DNA of 64,000 nucleotides from Pseudomonas gozinkensis (lineage in GTDB: Bacteria > Pseudomonadota > Gammaproteobacteria > Pseudomonadales > Pseudomonadaceae): positions 2,816,501-2,880,500 of the forward strand of contig NZ_CP062253.1 in assembly GCF_014863585.1 (NCBI RefSeq). Direction: 5' to 3'. Below the pieces are notes generated by a model. The model was not told the DNA's origin. It did not search any database and saw nothing but the letters and a program-made list of their open reading frames with translations. Shown piece by piece: positions 53,718 to 63,690 of this stretch (position 1 is the first letter of the stretch; each line of letters starts with the position of its first letter). The position numbers were made by a program, and so were the translations under genes.

Positions 53718-54233
53718 ATGGCAACACCAGCGTACATGTCGGTTACCGGCGAAAAACAAGGCCTGATCACTGCCGGCGCTTTCACCGCCGACTCCGTTGG
53801 CAACACCTACCAGGAAGGTCACGAAGACCAGGTCATGGTTCAGGCGTTCACCCACGACGTGATCATCCCGCGTGACCCGCAATCCGGTCAGCCAACCGGT
53901 CAGCGCGTTCACAAACCAGTTGTGATCACCAAGGTCTACGACAAGGCTTCGCCACTGCTGCAAGCAGCTCTGACTTCCGGCGAGCGCATGAGCGAAATCG
54001 TTATCCAGTGGTACCGCACTTCGGCGCAAGGCACCCAAGAGCACTACTACACCACCAAACTGGAAGACGCGATCATCGTCGCCATCAACAACAAAATGCA
54101 CAACTGCCAGGATCCAGGCAACGCGCACTTCACCCACCTGGAAGAAGTGCAGTTCACCTACCGCAAAATCACCTGGACCCACGAAGTCTCCGGTACTTCG
54201 GGTTCCGATGACTGGCGTGCTCCAGTCGTTTAA
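53718..54233 (+). CDS. hcp: Hcp, type VI secretion tube protein
   Basis: A 171-residue Hcp (TssD). Hexamers stack to form the inner tube of the T6SS. Family blocks are MATPAYMSVTGEKQGLITAG, PVVITKVYDKASPLL and FTYRKITWTHEVSGTSGSDD. It is nearly identical in pattern to the P. aeruginosa Hcp2-type proteins. CAAGGAG precedes the ATG. No sheath, baseplate or membrane T6SS genes are in the window, so this is an orphan hcp-vgrG cluster served by another locus. Confidence 0.96.
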   Translation: MATPAYMSVTGEKQGLITAGAFTADSVGNTYQEGHEDQVMVQAFTHDVIIPRDPQSGQPTGQRVHKPVVITKVYDKASPLLQAALTSGERMSEIVIQWYRTSAQGTQEHYYTTKLEDAIIVAINNKMHNCQDPGNAHFTHLEEVQFTYRKITWTHEVSGTSGSDDWRAPVV

Positions 54234-54254
54234 TTACGGCTGATCGCTTTACTG

Positions 54255-54279
54255 TCTCGGCCGGCGCTGCTGGCCGAGA
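54255..54279 (+). terminator. hairpin between hcp and vgrG
   Basis: An 8-bp GC-rich stem (54255-54262 with 54272-54279) with a 9-base loop in the 127-base hcp-vgrG gap. No T run directly follows, so it probably trims or attenuates the message and favours hcp over vgrG. Confidence 0.4.
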
Positions 54280-54360
54280 TCATGAATTTCAAAAGAATTT
54301 TTTGCCGCCAGATCCTTAGCGATCTGGCGCGCATCGCAGCACAGCACGAGGGACAAGGGA

Positions 54361-57246
54361 ATGTTCTCACCGGCCAACCAGGCTCATTTCAACCTGACCA
54401 TCGATGGCGCGGACAGCGATTTCCAGGTGCTGTCGTTCACCGGCCGGGAAGCCCTCAACACGCCCTTCGAATTCGAGCTGGAACTGGTCAGTGAAAAGGC
54501 CTCGATCAACCTCGAAAGCCTGCTGCACAAACTGGCGTTTCTTCAACTGTCGCCGAGCGGCAGCGGGATTCACGGGCTGGTTTACAGCATTGCCCAGGGC
54601 GAGGCGGGCAAGCGCCTGACCCGCTACAGGATTTCCCTGCGCCCGCAGCTTTCATACCTGGCTCACCGCTTCAACCAGCGCATTTTCCAGCAGATGACCG
54701 TACAGCAGATCATCAGTCAGGTGCTGGAAGAACACGGCATCCTCGCCAGCGATTACCACTTCCAGCTGAGTGCGATCTATCCCGAGCGCATCTACTGCAC
54801 CCAGTACGATGAAAGTGACCTGCACTTCGTCCAGCGCCTGTGCGAAGAGGAGGGGATTCACTACCACTTCCAGCACACCGCCAGCGGCCACAAACTGACC
54901 TTCGGCGATGACCAGACGGTGTTCCCGAAACTGGCGCCGGTGGCCTATCAGCAGGACTCCGGACTGGTGGCGGACAAGCCGGTGGTCAAGCGTTTCGGCC
55001 TGCGTCTGGCCACCCGCACCAGCCGCACCACGCGGCGCGATTACGACTTCGTCAAACCGAAAATCGAGCTGGAAAGCGACGCCAAAAGCAGCGCCCAACC
55101 GGACCTGGAAGACTACGATTACCCGGGCCGTTTCGTGGATCGCGAGCGCGGCAAACACCTGGCCAATCGCAACCTCGAACGCCATCGCAGCGACTACCGC
55201 CTGGCCGAGGGCAACAGCGACCAGCCGATTCTGGTCACCGGGCATTTTCTGGCCCTGACCGACCACGCCAACCCGACGTGGAACGACCTGTGGCTGCTCA
55301 CCGAAATCTTCCACGAAGGCAAACAGCCGCAAGTGCTGGAAGAGTCGGTGACCAGCGACACCTCCGACGACAAGGACGACTTCCATCAGGGCTATCGCAA
55401 TCGCTTCAGCGCGATCCCCTGGGACGTGCCGTACCGCCCGCCGCTGGATCACCCGAAACCCAAGGTTCTCGGTTCGCAAAGCGCCGTGGTCACCGGTCCC
55501 GAAGGTGAAGAAATCTTCTGCGACCAGTACGGCCGGGTGAAGGTGCAGTTCTTCTGGGACCGCGAAGGCCAGCACGACGACAAGACCACCTGCTGGATGC
55601 GCGTGGCCTCCAGTTGGGCGGCGGAAACCTTTGGCTCGATCAACATTCCGCGGGTCGGCATGGAGGTGCTGATCACCTTCCTCGAAGGTGATCCCGACCA
55701 GCCGCTGATCACCGGTTGCCTGTACCACGGCGCCAACCTGCCGCCGTACAAGCTGCCGGACTTCAAGACCCTGGCCACGGTCAAGAGCAAGGAATACAAG
55801 GGCAGCCGCGCCAACGAACTGCGCATCGACGACACCACCAGCGAGATCAGCATCGCGCTGCGCAGTGATCACGGTGCGAGCGCGATCAACCTCGGTTACC
55901 TGACCCATCCGCGTCCAAGCGGCGGTCAGCCTCGGGGTGAAGGTTTTGAATTAAGAACCGACCGCCACGGCGCCGTGCGGGCCGGTGCCGGTCTGCTGAT
56001 CACCACCGAACCGCGCCCGAACGAATCGAAACACCACAAGGACCTGCCGGAAACCGCCGAGCGTCTGGCCACGGCCAGCGATCAACAGGACAGTTTCGCC
56101 ACACAGGCCAAAGAGCTTCAAGCCCAGGAAGCGGGCGATCAGGATGACGTGGCCAAGGCCTTGCACGCGCAGCATCAGGGCGTGCTCGGAAGCGGCCCGG
56201 CGAACCTCACCGCCAATGAATTCCCCGAATTCACCGAGCCGCATCTGGTGCTCGCCAGCCCCGCCGGCATCGCCCTGACCACACCGCGCTCCAGCCACAT
56301 CGCCACCGGCGAACACCTGGCGCTGAGCAGCACCGGGCACACCAGTTTCTCCATCGGCAAACGCCTGCTGGCCAGTGCCAGCCGTGGGATGCGTCTGTTC
56401 GTGCAGAGCATGGGCTGGCGGCTGGTGGCGGCCTCCGGCGACATCGACGTCAAGGCACTGAAGGACAGCATCAACCTGCTGGCCAAACTCAACATCACCG
56501 CCAACGCCGATCGCATCACCATCACTGCCAAAACCGAACTGGTGATCCAGGGCGGCGGCAGCGCCACCACCTACAACGCCGGCGGCATCACCCACGCCAC
56601 CAGCGGCCCGTACACCGCCCACGCGGCGAACTTCGCCTACACCGGGGCGAAATCCCTGGCGGGCGTGTTCCCGGAACCGCCGAAACCGGGCAAGGGCAAT
56701 CTGGAGCTGTTCAACCAGTACGCCGGGCGTCAGGGCATCAAGGAAGGCGATTACGAAGTCATCGATGCCTTGGGCAAAAGCATCAAGGGCAAGCTCGACG
56801 CGAAGGGCTTCGCCAGTGTGGCCGGCGCCGCACCGGGCCCGGCGCGGGTGTTGTTCGGCAAGGATCCGGCGGACACCTGGAGCGAAGGCAGCTACATCGG
56901 CAAGCCGGAATGGCCGTTGAATCCGCCGGGTGCGGAAGACGTGCCGAGTCAGGTGCAGGCGATGGTCGCGCAGGCGCTGCCGGGCAAGAACTGGGACTTG
57001 TTGGAGAAGGGCAAGGAATTGGCACAGACAGGGATGGGCGCGATGCAAACGGCGCAGCAGGTGAAGGGTGCAGTGCAAGGCGGAGCTGCCGGGCTGCCGA
57101 AACTGGCGAGTGCGGCAATGCCGAGTGCGTCGGGGATTCTCGGGGCGGCGAGCAAGAGCGGCAAGTTGCCAACGCTTCCGGCTCCAGCCCTGCCAAAAAC
57201 TCTTATTCAAACCCCGGGCCTGCTGGCGGGTGAGATGCTGTCATGA
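54361..57246 (+). CDS. vgrG: VgrG spike protein with C-terminal extension
   Basis: A 961-residue T6SS spike (TssI). The gp27-like part starts the protein, the gp5 OB-fold is near residues 390-465 (RVGMEVLITFLEGDPDQPLI), and a DUF2345-type beta helix runs to about 770. The extension includes a transthyretin-like segment (about 780-840, NLELFNQYAGRQGIKEGDYE), then a low-complexity helical tail. Such TTR and tail regions commonly dock a cognate effector. ATGA overlap with the Rhs gene indicates that cargo. Confidence 0.95.
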   Translation: MFSPANQAHFNLTIDGADSDFQVLSFTGREALNTPFEFELELVSEKASINLESLLHKLAFLQLSPSGSGIHGLVYSIAQGEAGKRLTRYRISLRPQLSYLAHRFNQRIFQQMTVQQIISQVLEEHGILASDYHFQLSAIYPERIYCTQYDESDLHFVQRLCEEEGIHYHFQHTASGHKLTFGDDQTVFPKLAPVAYQQDSGLVADKPVVKRFGLRLATRTSRTTRRDYDFVKPKIELESDAKSSAQPDLEDYDYPGRFVDRERGKHLANRNLERHRSDYRLAEGNSDQPILVTGHFLALTDHANPTWNDLWLLTEIFHEGKQPQVLEESVTSDTSDDKDDFHQGYRNRFSAIPWDVPYRPPLDHPKPKVLGSQSAVVTGPEGEEIFCDQYGRVKVQFFWDREGQHDDKTTCWMRVASSWAAETFGSINIPRVGMEVLITFLEGDPDQPLITGCLYHGANLPPYKLPDFKTLATVKSKEYKGSRANELRIDDTTSEISIALRSDHGASAINLGYLTHPRPSGGQPRGEGFELRTDRHGAVRAGAGLLITTEPRPNESKHHKDLPETAERLATASDQQDSFATQAKELQAQEAGDQDDVAKALHAQHQGVLGSGPANLTANEFPEFTEPHLVLASPAGIALTTPRSSHIATGEHLALSSTGHTSFSIGKRLLASASRGMRLFVQSMGWRLVAASGDIDVKALKDSINLLAKLNITANADRITITAKTELVIQGGGSATTYNAGGITHATSGPYTAHAANFAYTGAKSLAGVFPEPPKPGKGNLELFNQYAGRQGIKEGDYEVIDALGKSIKGKLDAKGFASVAGAAPGPARVLFGKDPADTWSEGSYIGKPEWPLNPPGAEDVPSQVQAMVAQALPGKNWDLLEKGKELAQTGMGAMQTAQQVKGAVQGGAAGLPKLASAAMPSASGILGAASKSGKLPTLPAPALPKTLIQTPGLLAGEMLS

Positions 57247-60200
57247 CCACTGAAACTGCTGTTGTAAAACGTGAACCTCAGGTTGCGATCGTTCCTTTAA
57301 ATGCCATCGACATTCAGGATGTCGCCAGCAGCGCGGCGACCTTCGATGCCTGGCTGCAATCGGCCAGTGGCGGCGTGGTCACCCTCGACCGGATCAAGAA
57401 CGTCGCCGGCGCCTTACCCGTGGTAGGCAACATCATGGCGCTGGTCGATGCGCTGGGTGACATCGTCACCCTGTCGAACGCGCAGAAACGCGACCTACTC
57501 GCGTGGGCCAGTCTCGGTATCAATCTGATCGGTGTTTTGCCGCTGCCACCGGCAATGGCGGCAGCACGCATGACCTTGCGCCCAACCCTGTTTCTGGTGC
57601 GTCAGGAGATGAAGGCCACCAGCAAGATGCTGCTCAGTTCATCGGTCATCGAAGTCCTGATCGGACACTTGAACGAGTCCATCATCGGTACGCTCGACGA
57701 TTTCGTTGAACAGGCCAAAGGCAAGCTGCCGGGCATTCTGGCGGACGCTGGCAAGCTGGGCGAGGACGTCATCAACGAGATTGCCAAAGGCCTCGAGACG
57801 GTGGCCAATGGCAAGCTTGATGCCAAGGGCGATCTCAATGCGGCCAGCGCACAGGCGAGTGCAGCGGTCGATCAATTCAAGAATGATCCCCTTGCGTCGA
57901 TCGGCAACATCTTCGGCGCCGCGGCCAGCGCCTATAAAGCCGCAGGCAAAGGCTTGGCCAACAGTGCAGCCGATCACCTGCTGCCCGATGACGTGAAGAA
58001 GCGGGTTGCTACGGAAACCGCAAAACTGCGAGCGATGGGCCCGGAGCTGCGCACCCAGTTGAGTAAGCTGGACGATGAGTCCGTTCAGAACTCCATCGGC
58101 TGGTTGCTGTTGATACTGTCCAGTGCCGTGGCAGTGTGGCGCAAGCGCAATGCCCATGGTCAAGGGGCCGGTGTCAAACCGGATCAGACCAGCCAGGCCA
58201 AGCGCACGGCCTCGGAAGGGGCGCTGGGAGCGACGGGCCGACAGGCTCCGGCGACTCACGCCCCTAACCCGAAAAGAAACTGTGCCTGCTCCAGCACCCG
58301 TCACAGCATTAACTTTTCCCTGGGTTCGGAAAGCCTCAGCCATACCGATTTCAGCCTGCCCGGCCCATTCCCGATCGAATGGACACGCACTTACAACTCA
58401 CGCCTCGACGCCTACGATCAGAGCGAGCTCGGCGCCCGCTGGATCAGCGAGTTCACCACACGTTTCGACTGCGTGGACGATGGCCTGACCTTCTACGGTG
58501 CCGACGGCCGTGACCACAGCTATCCGCTGCCCAAAGTCGGTCTGTTTCATTACGACGCCATCGAAAACATCACCCTCATTCGTGCCAGCGAAGATCAGCT
58601 ATTGCTGTGCCACGGTTTCGAACGCAAGGAAACCTACGTCCGTCGTGGCCAGCGTTATGTGCTGACCAACATTTCGCTGCGCAATGGCGCCGGGATCATG
58701 CTGCATTACGAGCATCGGCACGGCGAACAATCGGTGCTCTCGGACCTGATCACCTATCAGGAAAACGACTTCACCAAAGTCCACCTGCACCTCGGTACGA
58801 TGATCGACGATCACGGCCGACTGACGGGTCTCTGGCAAATCGTTGACGGCGAACCGCAGCGACAGCTCTGCGCCTACCAGTACGACGCCTATGGCGACCT
58901 GATTCAAGCACAGGACGAGAACGGTGCAGTCTGGTCGTATCAGTTCCAGCATCACCTGATCACCCGCTACACCGACCGCACCGGACGCGGCATGAACCTG
59001 CAGTGGGACGGCCCGGGCTCCAAGGCCAAAGCCATCCGCGAATGGGCGGACGACGGCAGCTTCGACACGCGCCTGGAGTGGGACGAAAACATCCGTCTGA
59101 CCTACGTCACCGACGCCCTCGGCAACGAGACCTGGCACTACTACGACATCCTTGGCTACACCTACCGCATTCGCTACGCGGACGAGCGTTCGGAATGGTT
59201 CTTCCGCGATGAGGCCAAGAACATCGTGCGCCGTGTCAATGCCGACGGCAGCACCGATCGCTACAGCTACGATGAACGCAGTAACCTGCTCGAACACATC
59301 CGTGCCGATCACACGGTGATGCATTACGCCTACGACGATCAAGACATGCTGATCAAAATCAGCGATGCCGAGGGTGGTCAGTGGCAACGCGCCTATGACG
59401 ACCAAGGCAACCTGGTCGAAGCGCTCGATCCGCTGGGCAACAAAACCGAATACGCCTACAACAAATCCGGTCAGCCCACCGCGATCAAGGACGCCAACGG
59501 CAACGAAAAGACGTTGGACTACAACGACGCCGGGCAAATGGTCGAGTACGTCGACTGCTCAGGCAAGACCAGCGCCTGGGAATACAACGAACTGGGGCAG
59601 ATGATCTGCTTCACCGACGCCGCCGGTAACGCCACCGAATACGAATACAAGGCTGGCCAACTGGTGCTGATCAAGCACCCGGACAAGACTGAAGAGCGCT
59701 TCGAACGCGACGCCGAAGGCCGGCTGTTGACGCATGTCGACGGTCTCGATCGCTGCACTACCTGGAGCTACAGCGCGGCCGGTTTGATCGCCGAACGTGT
59801 CGATGCCGCCGAGCAAACCCTGCGCTATCGCTGGGACCGTCTCGGACGGCTAACGGCTCTGGAAAACGAAAACGAACAACGCGCACACTTCCACTATGAC
59901 CCGGTCGGTCGACTGCTGGAAGAGAGCGGATTTGACGGGCGCAGCACACGCTATCAGTACGACTCGCTAACCGGTCGCCTTGCCCAATCGATCAATGGCA
60001 AACGCGTCATCTCGGTGAGCTTCGACCCGATGGGACGTTTGACTGAACGTCGCGCCACCTTGGGCGAGCAGTCGCAAAGCGAAACCTTTGCCTACGATGG
60101 CAACGGCAACATGGTGCTGGCCGACAACGCCGACAGCCGCCTGCAATGGTTCCACGACCCGGCCGGCAATCTGCTGCGCGAACACCAACATTACCTCGGA

Positions 60201-61874
60201 CTGGAAAAGCCCACCGTCGCGATCTGGCAGCACGAGTACGACGTGCTTAACCAGCGTGTTGCCACCGTTCGCCCGGACGGCCACCGCGTCAGTTGGCTCA
60301 CTTACGGCAGCGGCCACCTGCTGGGCATGCGCCTGGACGAGCATGAGCTGATCGGTTACGAACGCGACGACCTGCACCGCGAAGTTGCCCGCCACCAAGG
60401 CAATCACCTGCTGCAAACTCAAAGCTGGGACCCGGCCGGTCGCTTGCAGGAGCAACTGCTGGGGCGCAGCGATGACAAAAGCACGCTGCTCAAGCGCGAA
60501 TACAAATACGACGCTGCCGGCCAACTGACTGACATTAACGACAGTCGCCGCGGCCCGCTCGCCTATCGTTACGATCCCGTCGGCCGACTGCTCAGCGCCG
60601 TGACGCGTCAAGGCGTTGAAACGTTCGCCTTCGACCCGGCCGGTAACCTGCTGGATGACCAGACTGCCGAAATCCGTCGTCCACTGGATCTGACGCCACC
60701 GCGCAGCAAACTGGTCGACAACCTGCTGCGCGAATACGCCGGCACCCACTACGACTACGACGAACGCGGTAACCAGATCCAGCGCTGGCAAAACGGCCAA
60801 CGCAGTGATCTACGTTGGGACCTGTTTGATCGACTGGTGCATTTCGAAGATCCGCGCCTGAGCGTGGATTTCGCTTACGACGCACTGGGACGACGCCTGC
60901 ACAAAAACTCCCGTGCGCACTACAAGCAGCGGCCTGAAGCAGGTTCCCTCTGGAACAGAAACGAGCACGCCCGCAAACAGCGTGAACTGGGCTGCGGTTT
61001 TACGCTTTACGGATGGGATGGCGACAATCTTGCGTGGGAAAGCAGTCTGGCGCAGGACGATGGTGAGCCAGGTCGAACGGTGCATTACGTCTTTGAACCG
61101 GGCACTTTTGTCCCGATCGCTCAAGCTGTGCGCCACGCGCCGATCAAGCTCATGGGGCAGCCGGATTACAGCGGTGAATACAGCCTTGATGAGGATCCGT
61201 TGTGGAATCACAAAGCCACGGCATTACCGTTTGATGCGCTGGCCTGGTACCAGTGCGATCACCTGGGAACACCGCAGGAACTGACGGATTCGCAAGGCAA
61301 CATGGCTTGGACCGCGCAGTACAAGGCGTGGGGGCAGGTGACGGAACAGCGTTCAGAATGGGCGCGGCAGCATGGCGTGACGAACCCGATACGGTTCCAG
61401 GGGCAGTATCACGATCATGAGACGGGGCTGCACTACAATCGATATAGGTACTATGATCCGAGGGTTGGGCGGTTTATTTCGCAGGATCCTATTGGCTTCG
61501 CGGGCGGCATTAACATCTACCAGTATGCGCCAAACGCCAATGGTTGGATTGATCCGCTTGGATTGGTTAAAGGTACAAATGAAAAAGGTCAGGTCACGAG
61601 TCGTGGAGGATGGAGAAAGGCATCTGTGAGGGACGCATGGAATAGTGCCCTTCCCGGACCGAACGGAGGCAAAATCTGTCCTGTGTGCGAAACAGAAGTA
61701 GAAGTTGCCCCAGGAACAGGTCCGCGAGATTGGGATATGGATCACCATCCCGATCCGTGGAGCAAAAGAGATTTCCCAGACGGCGTAAGTCGAAAAGAGG
61801 TTCTCGACAACTACCAGACGGGCGTTATTCTAAAATGCCCATCCTGCAACCGTAGAGAAGGAAATCGAAAATGA
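57243..61874 (+). CDS. Rhs polymorphic toxin with HNH/GH-E-like nuclease tip
   Basis: A 1543-residue Rhs effector. The N-terminal part has hydrophobic segments (about residues 45-105 and 285-300) but no PAAR domain. YD repeats fill about 350-1400. The core ends with DPIGFAGGINIYQYAP and then DPLGL near 1440, the usual self-cleavage border. The remaining ~100 residues carry two CxxC pairs (ICPVC, KCPSC) and WDMDHHPDPW, an HNH/GH-E-like nuclease pattern. GC drops at the border, a sign of tip exchange. It overlaps vgrG and the immunity gene by four bases each. Confidence 0.93.
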   Translation: MTTETAVVKREPQVAIVPLNAIDIQDVASSAATFDAWLQSASGGVVTLDRIKNVAGALPVVGNIMALVDALGDIVTLSNAQKRDLLAWASLGINLIGVLPLPPAMAAARMTLRPTLFLVRQEMKATSKMLLSSSVIEVLIGHLNESIIGTLDDFVEQAKGKLPGILADAGKLGEDVINEIAKGLETVANGKLDAKGDLNAASAQASAAVDQFKNDPLASIGNIFGAAASAYKAAGKGLANSAADHLLPDDVKKRVATETAKLRAMGPELRTQLSKLDDESVQNSIGWLLLILSSAVAVWRKRNAHGQGAGVKPDQTSQAKRTASEGALGATGRQAPATHAPNPKRNCACSSTRHSINFSLGSESLSHTDFSLPGPFPIEWTRTYNSRLDAYDQSELGARWISEFTTRFDCVDDGLTFYGADGRDHSYPLPKVGLFHYDAIENITLIRASEDQLLLCHGFERKETYVRRGQRYVLTNISLRNGAGIMLHYEHRHGEQSVLSDLITYQENDFTKVHLHLGTMIDDHGRLTGLWQIVDGEPQRQLCAYQYDAYGDLIQAQDENGAVWSYQFQHHLITRYTDRTGRGMNLQWDGPGSKAKAIREWADDGSFDTRLEWDENIRLTYVTDALGNETWHYYDILGYTYRIRYADERSEWFFRDEAKNIVRRVNADGSTDRYSYDERSNLLEHIRADHTVMHYAYDDQDMLIKISDAEGGQWQRAYDDQGNLVEALDPLGNKTEYAYNKSGQPTAIKDANGNEKTLDYNDAGQMVEYVDCSGKTSAWEYNELGQMICFTDAAGNATEYEYKAGQLVLIKHPDKTEERFERDAEGRLLTHVDGLDRCTTWSYSAAGLIAERVDAAEQTLRYRWDRLGRLTALENENEQRAHFHYDPVGRLLEESGFDGRSTRYQYDSLTGRLAQSINGKRVISVSFDPMGRLTERRATLGEQSQSETFAYDGNGNMVLADNADSRLQWFHDPAGNLLREHQHYLGLEKPTVAIWQHEYDVLNQRVATVRPDGHRVSWLTYGSGHLLGMRLDEHELIGYERDDLHREVARHQGNHLLQTQSWDPAGRLQEQLLGRSDDKSTLLKREYKYDAAGQLTDINDSRRGPLAYRYDPVGRLLSAVTRQGVETFAFDPAGNLLDDQTAEIRRPLDLTPPRSKLVDNLLREYAGTHYDYDERGNQIQRWQNGQRSDLRWDLFDRLVHFEDPRLSVDFAYDALGRRLHKNSRAHYKQRPEAGSLWNRNEHARKQRELGCGFTLYGWDGDNLAWESSLAQDDGEPGRTVHYVFEPGTFVPIAQAVRHAPIKLMGQPDYSGEYSLDEDPLWNHKATALPFDALAWYQCDHLGTPQELTDSQGNMAWTAQYKAWGQVTEQRSEWARQHGVTNPIRFQGQYHDHETGLHYNRYRYYDPRVGRFISQDPIGFAGGINIYQYAPNANGWIDPLGLVKGTNEKGQVTSRGGWRKASVRDAWNSALPGPNGGKICPVCETEVEVAPGTGPRDWDMDHHPDPWSKRDFPDGVSRKEVLDNYQTGVILKCPSCNRREGNRK

Positions 61875-62437
61875 GCATTGTTGAACATATAGAGAAGCAC
61901 TTTGGAAAAATTTACCAAGGGTGGGACTTTTCTGAAGGTGCACATTCTTATCAAGTAATTGAGTGTCGGGATGGTAGTGTGGAAGGCGTTGTCACATTTT
62001 GTACGCTGGGCCTTTCACATGTAGGGCTTAAGTCTTCGGTGTCTGCACAAGTAATACGTCACGAATTATTATTGTCTATTGATCAGAATGAGATCCCCAA
62101 GAATGCGGTCGCAATCGTAAAGCAACTCGCAGATGATGCTATTAAATCCTGTTGTGCCTTGTTGAATAACCAGTTAATACAGAGGGGGGGAGTTGTTTTT
62201 GATGATTATTCGCTCTCTGCTGTATGGATCAAGCCTCCGGTTTTTTTTGGAGATGAATCATTTTCTTATACTGGGCCTGATACGCATGGCCTTACATGCG
62301 TTTTTGCGTGGATTATTCCACTATTTGACACGGAACTTAAATATATAGAAGAAAAAGGTGCGGATGCTTTTGAAGTGTTGCTTGAAGAAACATCGATTGA
62401 TTTGTTTTCACTAAGTAGGGGTAGTTTGGTCGATTAA
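61871..62437 (+). CDS. SUFU-family immunity protein for the Rhs toxin
   Basis: A 188-residue protein of the suppressor-of-fused (SUFU) type, a known immunity fold in polymorphic-toxin loci. Family features are GLSHVGLKSSVSAQVIRHEL near the middle and CVFAWIIPLFDTELKYIEEK near the end. It starts in ATGA overlap with the Rhs stop, the classic place for the cognate antidote. Its AT-rich codon use matches the toxin tip rather than the Rhs core. It presumably binds and blocks the nuclease domain in the cytosol. Confidence 0.85.
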   Translation: MSIVEHIEKHFGKIYQGWDFSEGAHSYQVIECRDGSVEGVVTFCTLGLSHVGLKSSVSAQVIRHELLLSIDQNEIPKNAVAIVKQLADDAIKSCCALLNNQLIQRGGVVFDDYSLSAVWIKPPVFFGDESFSYTGPDTHGLTCVFAWIIPLFDTELKYIEEKGADAFEVLLEETSIDLFSLSRGSLVD

Positions 62438-62693
62438 TTTTGTAGTGCAAGGTTTCTTTACTCCGTTTTCTGCAGCGAGCTTAATCGAGTTTCAATAATG
62501 GGGGCGGATTTTTTTTGATCCTTAAAGCTTTGGGGTAAAGGGAAAGAGGGGTAAAAGCTAGGATTAAAGGAGGCGGATTTTTTTGCATTATATAAATCTG
62601 TCCCCTTTAATGCCCTTTAATGGGAACCTTGCGAGGGACGTTGCAATCCGCTCAAAGAAATGCTGAATGGGCCAACGTCCTGGGTAATTGACT
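62438..62693. other. AT-rich gap with short repeats
   Basis: 256 bases with no gene. A GGCGGATTTTTTT motif appears twice (62503-62516 and 62572-62584). ATAAATCTGTCCCCTTT (about 62592-62608) is followed by a partial duplication of CCCTTTAATG. The tract looks like a recombination scar between toxin and immunity modules. Confidence 0.45.
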
Positions 62694-63254
62694 ATGAAAA
62701 TCTTCACCTTGAAATCGAACACCCGAGACTACTCGTCATTTATTGAAGAGTACCCGGCCAACCAGCAAAGCATTATCAGCCGTACCATGGCGCAGCAGTG
62801 GAAACGGTTCGACGAGAGTATCGAGCCTGTCAGACTGATCTTGACTGCCAGCGACAGCGGCAAGAAGAACTTCCAGTTTGATGTCAGTTGCGCATTGTTC
62901 CCGTTTGTCATCTTCAGTGAGGATGCCGTCGAGGCTCTCTCCGAACACTTTCTGGCTGAGCATGGGCAGTTTTTGCCCGTCATTACCGAGAGCAAGCGCA
63001 AATCGTTTTCCGGCTACTTCCCGATCGACCCGGTAAAAAAATGCCTGGACATGGAGCGATCAAAGTACCGGGAATATCCCAACGGGCTATTAGTCGAAAA
63101 AGCGGTTCTTGTCGCTCGCCACCTGCCCGAGCGAGACATGTTCGTGATTGAGGAAGGCATCAAGCGCATCTTTGTGACGGAGCGGTTCAAGGAACAGGTA
63201 GAGCAATCTGGACTGAAGGGGTTCGATTTTTCGAATGAGATAGAAGTGGTGTGA
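62694..63254 (+). CDS. Imm11 (DUF1629)-like immunity protein
   Basis: A 186-residue protein whose C-terminal block (VIEEGIKRIFVTERFKEQVE, then GLKGFDF) matches the Imm11/DUF1629 pattern of immunity proteins, in which an R-F-K-E segment precedes a Gly-Leu-x-Gly-Phe end. The ATG at 62694 is preferred over TTG 62688; the ribosome site is weak. No matching toxin lies directly upstream, so it may be an orphan antidote to a displaced Rhs tip. Confidence 0.6.
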   Translation: MKIFTLKSNTRDYSSFIEEYPANQQSIISRTMAQQWKRFDESIEPVRLILTASDSGKKNFQFDVSCALFPFVIFSEDAVEALSEHFLAEHGQFLPVITESKRKSFSGYFPIDPVKKCLDMERSKYREYPNGLLVEKAVLVARHLPERDMFVIEEGIKRIFVTERFKEQVEQSGLKGFDFSNEIEVV

Positions 63255-63307
63255 TTCTGTGATCGTCAGTCGGCGAGTCGCCAATCCACAAGTCAGAGGA
63301 GTACCGC

Positions 63308-63571
63308 ATGAAAGACGCAATCCGCCTCGGCGATTCCACCACCCACGGTGGCAAAGTCCTCGAAGCCTTCTCCCGCACCGACCTCAATGGCAAGCCTATA
63401 GCCGGAGTCGGTCACAAGGTCAGTTGCCCATTGTGCAAGGGGATTTTCCCGATTGCCGAGGGCAGCAGCACCTATACCGTCGATGGGGTGCCCATCGCGC
63501 TCGACGGTATGAAAACTGCCTGTGGTGCCGCGCTGATTGCCAGCGGCCCGAAAGGGGCGGTTGTCAGTTGA
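63308..63571 (+). CDS. PAAR-domain spike tip protein
   Basis: An 87-residue PAAR protein that sharpens the VgrG spike and can attach effectors. Features are the start AIRLGDSTTHGGKVLEA, GVGHKVSCPLCKGIFPI with two Cys, and GVPIALDGMKTACGAALIAS. GAGGAG precedes the ATG. It lies 1.4 kb from the Rhs gene, which itself lacks a PAAR domain, so it may complete that spike in trans. Confidence 0.9.
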   Translation: MKDAIRLGDSTTHGGKVLEAFSRTDLNGKPIAGVGHKVSCPLCKGIFPIAEGSSTYTVDGVPIALDGMKTACGAALIASGPKGAVVS

Positions 63572-63690
63572 ATCACTGAATTTCGATAAGGAATCAGATC
63601 TCCGGTCAGCGATTCATCCAAGACTGAGAGCCAGTCTTTCCGTACCTGGCACAACACAGCGCAGACTTGGATAAGCAAGGAGAAGGGATT

